Below, piece by piece: positions 1 through 5,347 of a stretch of DNA of 6,471 nucleotides. Below the pieces are notes generated by a model. It did no database searches. It was not told the origin of the DNA and saw nothing but the letters and a program-made list of their open reading frames with translations. The translations under genes were made by a program, and so were the position numbers. Within the stretch, counting starts at the first letter, position 1. Every line of letters begins with the position of its first letter. This DNA is from Nitrospiraceae bacterium. Lineage in GTDB: Bacteria > Nitrospirota > Nitrospiria > Nitrospirales > Nitrospiraceae. The stretch is from positions 1 through 6,471 of the forward strand of contig JAABQN010000120.1 in assembly GCA_011391455.1 (NCBI GenBank). The letters are read 5' to 3'.

Positions 1-445
1 GGTTAGGCGTCGGCCAGGCCGCATGGACATTCTTCCCCATCGATAAGCAGGCCTCTGGCTTACGCGTCTTGGCATCCATGAACAGCACATGGCCACTCAA
101 GAAAGAGAGGATCGCATGACTCTGGTCTTTGTTAAAGAACAACATATGCGGACGCCGGACCGGCTTCTTGGTTGCCGCTTCGCAAAATGTGTTGATCTCA
201 CCGGAAAGATCGATCGTGACGGCCGGTTTCGCTGTGGCAGGATTTTCCGCGAGCGCTGCACCGTCATAGATATGGAGAAAACCGCCGCTTTCTTTCGCCG
301 TATCGGATTGATCCGTCAGCCACACTTCATAGGCAGAGGCCGGAGCGATGCCCCCGATTCCCACTCCAGCCCAAACCAGGGCACTCCCCACGATGGCAAG
401 AGTAAGACGAGACAAACATCTGCACACCGAACCGTAAATTGTCAT
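1..445 (-). CDS. exported protein, probable beta-propeller (N-terminal part, cut by window edge)
   Basis: This reading frame is open from the start codon to the window edge, giving 148 visible residues and no stop, so the C-terminal part lies outside. Residues 1-38 form a signal peptide: a short N-terminus with two Arg, a hydrophobic run rich in Leu, Val, Ala and Gly, and an Ala-Ser-Ala cleavage site before Tyr39. The mature protein is therefore periplasmic or secreted. Residues about 100-148 (HMLFFNKDQSHAILSF, then GHVLFMDAKT, ending HAAWPTP) alternate strands and turns like blades of YncE/YVTN-type or WD40-like propellers. The family call is inferred from this pattern. Start choice: two ATGs are adjacent. 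AGGAGG (452-457) lies 3 nt from the ATG at 448 and 6 nt from the ATG at 445, so 445 is preferred, and using 448 adds one Met. No function can be assigned from the visible part. Confidence 0.75.
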   Translation of the reverse strand, partial: MTIYGSVCRCLSRLTLAIVGSALVWAGVGIGGIAPASAYEVWLTDQSDTAKESGGFLHIYDGAALAENPATAKPAVTIDLSGEINTFCEAATKKPVRRPHMLFFNKDQSHAILSFLSGHVLFMDAKTRKPEACLSMGKNVHAAWPTPN

Positions 446-527
446 CATTGGCCTCCTTCAATCAGACGTAATAGGCATGAATTTAGTCGCTTGCGAATAG
501 GCAATGATCTTCATACTCGCAGAAACG

Positions 528-556
528 ACTATAGAGTAAGTGGATTCTTTTGACAG
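528..556 (-). promoter_or_regulatory. sigma70-type promoter of the exported propeller-like gene
   Basis: Read on the minus strand, a -35 box CTGTCA (551-556, 4/6 to consensus) is followed by a 17-nt spacer and a -10 box TATAGT (528-533, 5/6). This predicts a transcript start near 521 and a leader of roughly 75 nt before the start codon. The perfect palindrome TTGAC-AG-GTCAA (550-561) overlaps the -35 box, where a repressor could sit. The boxes are read by eye. Confidence 0.5.
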
Positions 557-640
557 GTCAATGGCTGGCTAGCTGGCTACGGAAAAAGAATTTCGGCAAA
601 GCAGAACGTCTCAAGCTTGCGAATCTGAGGCAAACTTGAT

Positions 641-724
641 CTGTCTGGTTCATCTGGTTGCTTTGTCTGTCTGATCGATTCAGCAATCTGGTTAGTTTCG
701 TTCAACCCCAAAATCAGACAAGCC
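641..724. repeat. TTGGTT-type intergenic repeat, copy 1 (diverged, with internal extra segment)
   Basis: This stretch shares three collinear blocks with the repeat at 6313-6392: a 14-nt exact block TGGTTCATCTGGTT (646-659), a 21-nt block at 687-707 with 19 matches, and a 9-nt block AGACAAGCC (716-724) with 8 matches. Compared with copy 2, about 25 nt are added between the first two blocks. Inverted arms TGTCTGAT (668-675) and ATCAGACA (713-720) could close a hairpin. It lies in the gap downstream of the NDH-2 gene and upstream of the propeller-like gene. The rest of the 449-827 gap shows no gene. Confidence 0.55.
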
Positions 725-827
725 CCGGTAACCCTGATAACAGTCTGCTTCAGCTAGAGAGCGTGTTCGCGTGAGGTGGCACTTTACGAAACGGGACAGG
801 ACGTATGGCATCACTACAGGATGTGAG

Positions 828-2171
828 TTACATGGCCCGCTTCTCAATCTTCTCTGTCGAAACCAAATCAGTCCCTCGAGTCAGACCCCGCGGAGCACGA
901 CGGCGACGTTCCACTTCTTCGCTGGCCTGGCGTGTTTTCATATAAATGATTCTTGCGCCCGGCTTGAATGTGAGGTAGTACCAGACCCATTCCGACATCA
1001 CTCGCACCCGACTGCGGAACTCGATGAGTAAAAAGACATGCACCACACACCAGAGCAACCAGGCGGACAGGCCGGATAGGCGCAAGAGGCCGATCTGCGC
1101 TACGGCCTGTGCACGTCCGATGGTCGCCAGCATGCCTCGATCCGCGTAGACAAACGGCCGGCGCTGATCAGGCGCAGTTTCTTCACGAATGAGCCTCGCG
1201 ACATAGCGGCCTTGCTGCACGGCGACGGGAGCGATTCCCGGCAGAGGGTTCCCGTCCGGATCGGCACAATGTGCGGCATCGCCGATAATAAAAATCCAAG
1301 GATCTTCTGGAATCGTCAGATCCCGCTGCACCTTGATCCGACCGGACCCATCCTGGGGAAGTCCAAGTGAAGTCAGCAGCGGCGACGCCCGATTGCCTGC
1401 CGCCCAGATGATATGCGTGGACCGAACGAATTCGCTCCCGATCATCAGACCATCGGCACGAATCTCACTCACCGGGCTGTTGAGCTTGATCGTCACGCCC
1501 TTGTGCTCGAGCGCAGCCGCGGCTTTCGCCGACAGATCGGGGCTGAACCCTGGTAGAACGCGAGAGCCGCCTTCCACGAGCAGAATGGCAAGATCATTGA
1601 GGCGCAAGTTCGGAAAATCCGGCCCCATAGCCTTCCGCCCGATCTCGGCCAGCGAACCGGCCAACTCTACACCGGTAGGCCCTCCCCCCACGATCACGAA
1701 GGTAAGTCGGTCTCCTGTACCGGTGGCCATGCGTCGGCGTTCAGCCTCCTCAAACGCCAGCAACATCTTCTCGCGAAGGTAGACGGCATCGGCGAGGGTC
1801 TTGAGCCCTGGCGCAGACTCTTCCCACGCGTCGTGCCCAAAATACGAGTGCCGCGATCCAGGCGCCACAATAAGGACATCGAACACAATCGGCCTGCTGT
1901 CCCGCAAGCGTATGAGACGCGCCGCACGATCTATGGATAAGACTTCATCCATGACGACGCGAACATGCGGATGCCGCCGAAAGATCGTGCGCAACGGCCA
2001 GGCGATATCGCCTGGAGCCAGCGCGGAGGTGGCTACCTGGTAAAGCAACGGTTGAAACAGATGATGATTGGTTCGGTCGATAAGCACCACGTCGGCATTG
2101 TGCAACGATTGCGCCGCCGTCAGGCCTCCGAACCCGCCCCCGATGATGACAACCTGTTTATTATGAGACAT
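828..2171 (-). CDS. ndh: type II NADH dehydrogenase (NDH-2, NADH:quinone oxidoreductase)
   Basis: A single-subunit flavoenzyme that oxidises NADH and reduces membrane quinone without pumping protons, bound to the cytoplasmic face of the inner membrane. The 447 residues are a normal length. An FAD-binding Rossmann motif GGGFGG is at 11-16, and the NDH-2 signature region (NHHLFQPLLYQVATSAL) is at 35-51. A second dinucleotide motif for NADH, VGGGPTGVELAG, is at 161-172. The second FAD contact FIIGDAA is at 294-300, and VAVQQG at 316-321 is in the quinone-site region. A hydrophobic segment at about 366-383 followed by an Arg-rich amphipathic tail fits the C-terminal membrane anchor. A GAGG 8 nt before the ATG supports the start. 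It is transcribed alone, with no other respiratory gene nearby. No clear terminator or strong promoter was seen. Membership is clear; the type of quinone is not visible. Confidence 0.93.
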   Translation of the reverse strand: MSHNKQVVIIGGGFGGLTAAQSLHNADVVLIDRTNHHLFQPLLYQVATSALAPGDIAWPLRTIFRRHPHVRVVMDEVLSIDRAARLIRLRDSRPIVFDVLIVAPGSRHSYFGHDAWEESAPGLKTLADAVYLREKMLLAFEEAERRRMATGTGDRLTFVIVGGGPTGVELAGSLAEIGRKAMGPDFPNLRLNDLAILLVEGGSRVLPGFSPDLSAKAAAALEHKGVTIKLNSPVSEIRADGLMIGSEFVRSTHIIWAAGNRASPLLTSLGLPQDGSGRIKVQRDLTIPEDPWIFIIGDAAHCADPDGNPLPGIAPVAVQQGRYVARLIREETAPDQRRPFVYADRGMLATIGRAQAVAQIGLLRLSGLSAWLLWCVVHVFLLIEFRSRVRVMSEWVWYYLTFKPGARIIYMKTRQASEEVERRRRAPRGLTRGTDLVSTEKIEKRAM

Positions 2172-2232
2172 GAACGTGACCTCTACCCTACATTATTCAC
2201 GACGACTTCTACCCCAACCGCCGATATGCCAC

Positions 2233-2251
2233 GCGCCGCGAAGCGCGGTGC
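2233..2251 (-). other. short GC hairpin in the NDH-2 leader region
   Basis: CCGCG (2236-2240) and CGCGG (2244-2248) pair around a 3-nt loop. The stem extends by GC/GC after one wobble position to about 8 bp. It lies about 60 nt upstream of the NDH-2 start codon and could form in its leader mRNA if transcription starts further upstream. There is no U tract, so it is not a terminator. The rest of 2172-2511 shows no gene and no convincing promoter. Confidence 0.3.
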
Positions 2252-2511
2252 CGATGCCATCTTGTCTATTACTTGTAACCCTGGCTTGACTCTAGCCGAA
2301 CCTCATCAGATACGCCCGGAAAATCTATCTCCGTGACGGATTCCCTGCCTCCTGAAACTCCAAAATAGTGCTCCCTTATTTCATCTCCATACGTATCGGC
2401 TTAAGTGTTGAATTACTGGAACTCACTTGAAAAGATGCAAGGATCGCGACGGATAACAAAGAGAAAGTTGCAACCGGAAAGACTATGGACCAAGCTATCA
2501 GAAAAGACTCG

Positions 2512-2687
2512 TGACCCACGCTTGTCCAAAATCATTTTCTGAGAATTCGATTTTGGACAGCATCTGACTGAACCGCCTGGCCCCTATGGAATTGATGGAC
2601 GCCCTAAATGGCTCAGAAAACCATGAATTCAAGGGGTTGCAGATAAGACATCGTTGGTTAAATTCTGTCTTGGACAGCAATGGGTCA
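2512..2687. mobile_element. 176-bp element bounded by inverted repeats; MITE-like or IS remnant
   Basis: The left end reads TGACCCA, 4 nt, TGTCCAA (2512-2529). The right end, read on the opposite strand from 2687, gives TGACCCA, 4 nt, TGTCCAA with the same spacing, so 14 of 18 positions match. Inside, a 19-nt direct repeat starting AATTC and ending TTGGACAGCA occurs at 2544-2562 and 2661-2679 with 16 matches. The left TGTCCAAAATC also pairs with GATTTTGGACA at 2549-2559 as a local hairpin. There is no transposase and no obvious target-site duplication. A 60-codon minus-strand frame crosses it, but its protein just reads the repeats and is unlikely to be real. I cannot name the parent IS family. 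Confidence 0.45.
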
Positions 2688-2771
2688 GTACACTCTCCAG
2701 TTGATCTCGTTGACCAATTTGTTAGATGATGATGGGTTAGACAACGGTATCAAACGATGGGGGTAAGTATC

Positions 2772-2954
2772 ATGACGAAGGCACAAGCTGCTGCGTTACG
2801 CGAGAAGTGGGCAGAGGGGGAAAATCTACCTTGTCGGCATCTGCACCTGGAATTGGAACACAACAACGACGATTATTTGACCGACAACTATCACTGTACT
2901 GCCTGCGGTGAACTGGTTGCCGCTAACACCCGTGACCCCTTTCAAGTCATCTGA
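2772..2954 (+). CDS. small zinc-ribbon-like protein, 60 residues, function unknown
   Basis: The protein starts MTKAQAAALREKW, an Ala/Lys-rich segment likely to be helical. A Cys-x-His (C21, H23) and a Cys-x2-Cys (C42, C45, in YHCTACGE) follow, separated by an acidic stretch. This spacing suggests one bound zinc in a minimal ribbon, but metal binding is inferred. There is no signal peptide or membrane segment, so it should be cytosolic. Start choice: an in-frame ATG also exists at 2757, but the GGGGGT at 2759-2764 lies 7 nt before the ATG at 2772 and acts best as its ribosome-binding site. I recall similar short proteins in Nitrospira-type genomes without a known role. It is a single gene with no clear promoter, just after the inverted-repeat element. 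Confidence 0.7.
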   Translation: MTKAQAAALREKWAEGENLPCRHLHLELEHNNDDYLTDNYHCTACGELVAANTRDPFQVI

Positions 2955-2960
2955 CCACGA

Positions 2961-3084
2961 CCAGCTCATGAACCCTTGCATTCTCGTGCACTGGTCGGCA
3001 AGCGATGGCATGGCTTTCAAGCACCTTCTGGTACTCAGGACCAAGCAGCACGGGGTTGCGAATCTCGATGGCGTAGCGAAAGTC
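2961..3084 (-). pseudogene. frameshifted remnant of a DUF72-family gene
   Basis: On the minus strand, 3084 down to 3001 encodes 28 residues beginning DFRYAIEIRNP and ending SHAIA. This matches my memory of the DUF72 core, where RYA-x-EIRNP is followed by a Glu-Tyr and a His-x-x-Ala. A different frame then continues at 2996-2961 with DQCTRMQGFM, resembling the DUF72 WTRMP block. A TAG stop (3085-3087) sits directly before the fragment. The frame change, the stop and the absence of the rest of the usual roughly 250-residue domain mark it as decayed. DUF72 is a TIM-barrel-like family without an established reaction. The fragment lies in the gap between the zinc-ribbon-like gene and the antiporter. 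Confidence 0.5.
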
Positions 3085-3170
3085 CTACCGCCCAGCCTCT
3101 CCCAGCCTCTCTATTTGCCCAGGTAACCGCTCTTTCCCTCATCTTGTGGCTAGCAGGATCCGGTCGTCTG

Positions 3171-3179
3171 TGCTATAGA
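3171..3179 (+). promoter_or_regulatory. possible extended -10 box for the antiporter gene
   Basis: TGCTATAGA fits the extended -10 form (TG, one base, then a TATAAT-like hexamer with 4/6). It would start transcription near 3186, about 38 nt before the antiporter ATG. No good -35 box is at the right distance, which is tolerable for extended -10 promoters. This is weak evidence, given because nothing better is seen in 3085-3223. Confidence 0.25.
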
Positions 3180-3223
3180 CCGCATCGGGTCTCGTCGAAA
3201 CAACCTCTAAAGACACAAGCGCG

Positions 3224-4474
3224 ATGCCGACTTCCATTGGCACGATCTTCATCGTTTTCTCTATCCTCGTCATTCTGAGTATTTTAACGATCAAGCTTTC
3301 GAATCGGTTTGGCATCCCCTCACTGGTCCTGTTCCTCGCCATCGGCATGCTGGCGGGGTCCGATGGTCTCGGCGGCATCGCATTCGACAATCCAGCTCTG
3401 GTGCGATCGCTGGGCATCACTGCGCTCGTCTTGATTCTATTTTCCGGTGGATTGGACACAGAGTGGACGGCGATACGCCCCATCGTGTGGCAGGGAGTGT
3501 CGCTCTCGACGATCGGGGTTCTGATCACTGCGCTGCTCATCGGAATGTTTGTCGCCTGGGTCCAGGGGTTCTCATTCCTGGAGGGCCTCTTGCTTGGCGC
3601 AATTGTGTCGTCCACCGATGCTGCGGCCGTCTTCATGGTGCTACGAGCGCGGAGGACCAAGATCCCCCGACGATTGATCCAATTGCTCGAATTTGAATCA
3701 GGCAGCAACGATCCGATGGCCGTCGTGCTGACGATCGCGCTGATTCGACTGTTGATGGAACCCTCGACCTCCTTTGGAGAGCTTGTCCTATTCTTCGTGA
3801 TGCAAATGGGCGTAGGAACGGCGATCGGCATTGCGATGGGCGAGATCATGCGACGATCGTTCAATGCGCTCGACTTGGAGTTGGAAGGCATTTATCCGGT
3901 ACTGTCGGTGGCGCTGGCGCTGCTGACCTACGGCCTGACCGACTACCTGGACGGGAGTGGATTTCTTGCCGTGTACCTGGCGGGGCTCGTCATGGCGAGA
4001 AAACCGTTTACTCACCAGCAAAGTGTCTTGCGTTTTCACGACGGGCTGGCCTGGCTGATGCAAGTCACCATGTTTTTGGCGCTGGGGCTACAAGTATTTC
4101 CGGCAAGGCTCGTGCCAATCGCCTGGGCAGGCATCCTGATTTCCCTTTTCCTGATCTTCATCGCCCGCCCTGCGAGTGTTCACGCGGCACTGGCTTTTTC
4201 GCCGATGTCCCTTCGAGAGCAGACGCTTGTCGCCTGGGCAGGGCTCCGTGGGGCCGTGCCGATCATCTTGGCTACGTTTCCCTTAGTGGCCGGGATCGAA
4301 AAGGCAGACATGATCTTCCATATGGTGTTCTTTATTGCGCTCACGTCCGTTGTCATGCAAGGGACGGCGATTCCGTTGCTTACGCGAATGTTGAAGATCG
4401 GAAGCCCACCATCGAATGAAACTCGATCCGGCCCACAGCACAATCCGCCAGCGCCCCCAAACCCGATGCCGTAA
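3224..4474 (+). CDS. nhaP2: CPA1 cation/proton antiporter, NhaP2/CvrA-like, without C-terminal regulatory region
   Basis: An inner-membrane antiporter that exchanges K+ or Na+ for H+. The 416 residues are almost wholly hydrophobic and hold about 12-13 membrane segments. Family motifs are in order: GMLAGSDGLGG at 41-51; SSTDAAAVF at 129-137; ESGSNDPMAV at 158-167 with the Asn-Asp pair (N162, D163) that binds the ion in CPA1 members; GSGFLAVYLAGL at 244-255; and GLRGAVPIILA at 340-350. The sequence tracks E. coli CvrA (578 residues) up to the last membrane segment, then ends in a polar and Pro-rich tail of about 25 residues. The cytosolic RCK_C and CorC-type domains are absent. No strong Shine-Dalgarno is seen before the ATG, and no alternative upstream start is in frame nearby. 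Whether K+ or Na+ is the substrate cannot be read from sequence. Confidence 0.87.
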   Translation: MPTSIGTIFIVFSILVILSILTIKLSNRFGIPSLVLFLAIGMLAGSDGLGGIAFDNPALVRSLGITALVLILFSGGLDTEWTAIRPIVWQGVSLSTIGVLITALLIGMFVAWVQGFSFLEGLLLGAIVSSTDAAAVFMVLRARRTKIPRRLIQLLEFESGSNDPMAVVLTIALIRLLMEPSTSFGELVLFFVMQMGVGTAIGIAMGEIMRRSFNALDLELEGIYPVLSVALALLTYGLTDYLDGSGFLAVYLAGLVMARKPFTHQQSVLRFHDGLAWLMQVTMFLALGLQVFPARLVPIAWAGILISLFLIFIARPASVHAALAFSPMSLREQTLVAWAGLRGAVPIILATFPLVAGIEKADMIFHMVFFIALTSVVMQGTAIPLLTRMLKIGSPPSNETRSGPQHNPPAPPNPMP

Positions 4475-4574
4475 TTCTCTGCAGAATGGATGGTCATCAA
4501 ATAAAAGTAGGCTGCCCGGAAATTTCGTGGGGTAGTTCAGGAGAGGGCCTGGAAACGGTTTATGAAACCCGGCG

Positions 4575-4606
4575 CACCAGGGCCTCTTTCACAAGAAGCC
4601 CTGGTG
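4575..4606. terminator. hairpin between convergent genes, probable bidirectional terminator
   Basis: CACCAGGGC (4575-4583) pairs with GCCCTGGTG (4598-4606), and TCTT (4585-4588) with AAGA (4593-4596) after one mismatch, leaving a TCAC tetraloop. The stem is 14 positions with 13 pairs. It sits between the antiporter stop (4474) and the stop of the convergent exported-protein gene (4631). No long U tract follows on either strand, so it is not a textbook intrinsic terminator. The rest of 4475-4630 shows no gene. Confidence 0.5.
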
Positions 4607-4630
4607 GCCTTGAAGATGACTGGCCCTGTC

Positions 4631-4996
4631 CTATTGCACGTCGACGGTAATGCTATGGCTAGCCGTGACAGGATCGTGGTCCTTTGTGGCGCCGGTCACA
4701 GTGATCTTGTGCGTCCCCTTGCTCAGTCCCTTAAGCTCTCCCTTAAAACCCTTCTGATACTGATCGTCCACGTATGCATGGACATGTGTACCTACGGAGC
4801 CCTGGGTCAACTCGTACTTCACCTCAAAGGTGTCACTGACCATGTCCCCGTCCTTGGGAGACGTAATCGTCACCTTTGACCCGTCCGCTACTGGTGCAGC
4901 CGTTGGTTTATCCCCTGCGAATACTGACCCCACGCTGAGACTGCCCGCCAACGCGATCCCTAATCCCATGAACCCGATACGTCCCATCATCTGCAT
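4631..4996 (-). CDS. small exported Ig-like domain protein, function unknown
   Basis: The 121-residue product has a signal peptide: MQMMGR, then a Gly/Leu/Ala hydrophobic core to about residue 24, and a Val-Phe-Ala cleavage site before Gly28. The mature part is about 94 residues. After a short Ala/Pro linker it holds one all-beta domain: VTITSPKDGDMV, FEVKYELTQG, THVHAYVDDQYQKGF, GTHKITVTGA, ending SITVDVQ. This resembles bacterial Ig-like or DUF4399/DUF6130-type folds, in which a His-x-His/Asp-rich strand follows the Gly-Thr. H-V-H here and the later DHD could bind metal, which is inference. Start choice: AGGAGG (5002-5007) lies 5 nt before the ATG at 4996. A longer frame to 5032 would place this strong site inside the gene and bury the signal peptide, so it is rejected. 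Confidence 0.8.
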   Translation of the reverse strand: MQMMGRIGFMGLGIALAGSLSVGSVFAGDKPTAAPVADGSKVTITSPKDGDMVSDTFEVKYELTQGSVGTHVHAYVDDQYQKGFKGELKGLSKGTHKITVTGATKDHDPVTASHSITVDVQ

Positions 4997-5072
4997 CACG
5001 ACCTCCTTAGTTTGAACCAGCTGAATGGACACTGCCGCCTACCTCCCCTTCCGGATATTCTCTTGCCTGCTT

Positions 5073-5102
5073 ATCATCATTTCTCCGGTGGAGAACATTC
5101 AA
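5073..5102 (-). promoter_or_regulatory. promoter of the exported Ig-like gene, with a palindrome in the spacer
   Basis: On the minus strand, TTGAAT (5097-5102, 4/6) and GATGAT (5073-5078, 4/6) are 18 nt apart. Transcription would begin near 5066, leaving about 70 nt of leader. The perfect palindrome TTCTCC-GGT-GGAGAA (5081-5095) lies wholly inside the spacer, a position used by operators. Both boxes are moderate matches. Confidence 0.35.
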
Positions 5103-5208
5103 CATTTTACTTTTCAGAAGGGTCTCAGTCAATCCGCACCTACGGGCATTCAGCAGTCCTCCTCCATCTCTAAATGATCCTTCCAAGCTCGCTTGCCTAT
5201 CCCTCGCA

Positions 5209-5298
5209 GGGCAGCCTGGTCGATCCTCGAATGCGCGCGTCGAACGAGCACATTCTTATCGTGCGCGTTCCGCGAGCAGGAGGACGACCAGGCTGCCC
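5209..5298. repeat. 90-bp inverted-repeat element with perfect 14-bp arms
   Basis: GGGCAGCCTGGTCG (5209-5222) is the exact reverse complement of 5285-5298. TCCT (5224-5227) can pair with AGGA (5280-5283), and inner segments at 5230-5236 and 5263-5269 (AATGCGC with GCGCGTT) extend the fold toward a loop around 5240-5258. The whole makes a long hairpin in DNA or RNA. It lies directly upstream of the reductase gene and is open in the same frame, so it could be mistaken for an N-terminal extension of that protein. Its compact, GC-rich, symmetrical form suggests a dispersed palindromic element, which needs a genome search. Confidence 0.6.
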
Positions 5299-5314
5299 CC
5301 TTATCACTCTGCAA

Positions 5315-5320
5315 TATGAT
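5315..5320 (+). promoter_or_regulatory. candidate -10 box of the reductase gene
   Basis: TATGAT matches the -10 consensus at 5 of 6 positions and would start transcription near 5327, about 20 nt before the ATG. The -35 position would fall inside the right arm of the 5209-5298 palindrome, where no good hexamer is seen. If this is the promoter, the palindrome lies immediately upstream of or overlapping it and is not transcribed with the gene. Confidence 0.3.
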
Positions 5321-5347
5321 ACGGTAGAGAAACGCAGGAGCCAGACG

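Noticed and set aside
89..553. 154-codon plus-strand frame
   Set aside because: It runs antisense to the exported propeller-like gene, whose signal peptide and ribosome-binding site are convincing. The translation is Arg-rich with no recognisable domain.
641..746. CRISPR-like repeats
   Set aside because: The repeated TGGTT and GTCTG words are not evenly spaced, and no identical repeats with unique spacers are present.
2284..2312. TTGACT followed by GATACG as a plus-strand promoter
   Set aside because: The -35 box is good but the -10 box matches only 3 of 6, and the next plus-strand gene is over 450 nt away.
2498..2680. 60-codon minus-strand frame in the inverted-repeat element
   Set aside because: The protein repeats MLSK-x-EF because the DNA repeats. 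It has no ribosome-binding site evidence or known domain.
3139..3891. 250-codon minus-strand frame over the antiporter
   Set aside because: It is the antisense shadow of the conserved CPA1 gene. The product is Ser/Arg/Met-rich with no motif.
5174..5347. 58-residue N-terminal extension of the reductase
   Set aside because: It translates the palindromic element, lacks a ribosome-binding site at its ATG, and would make the protein longer than the family. A good site precedes the ATG at 5348.
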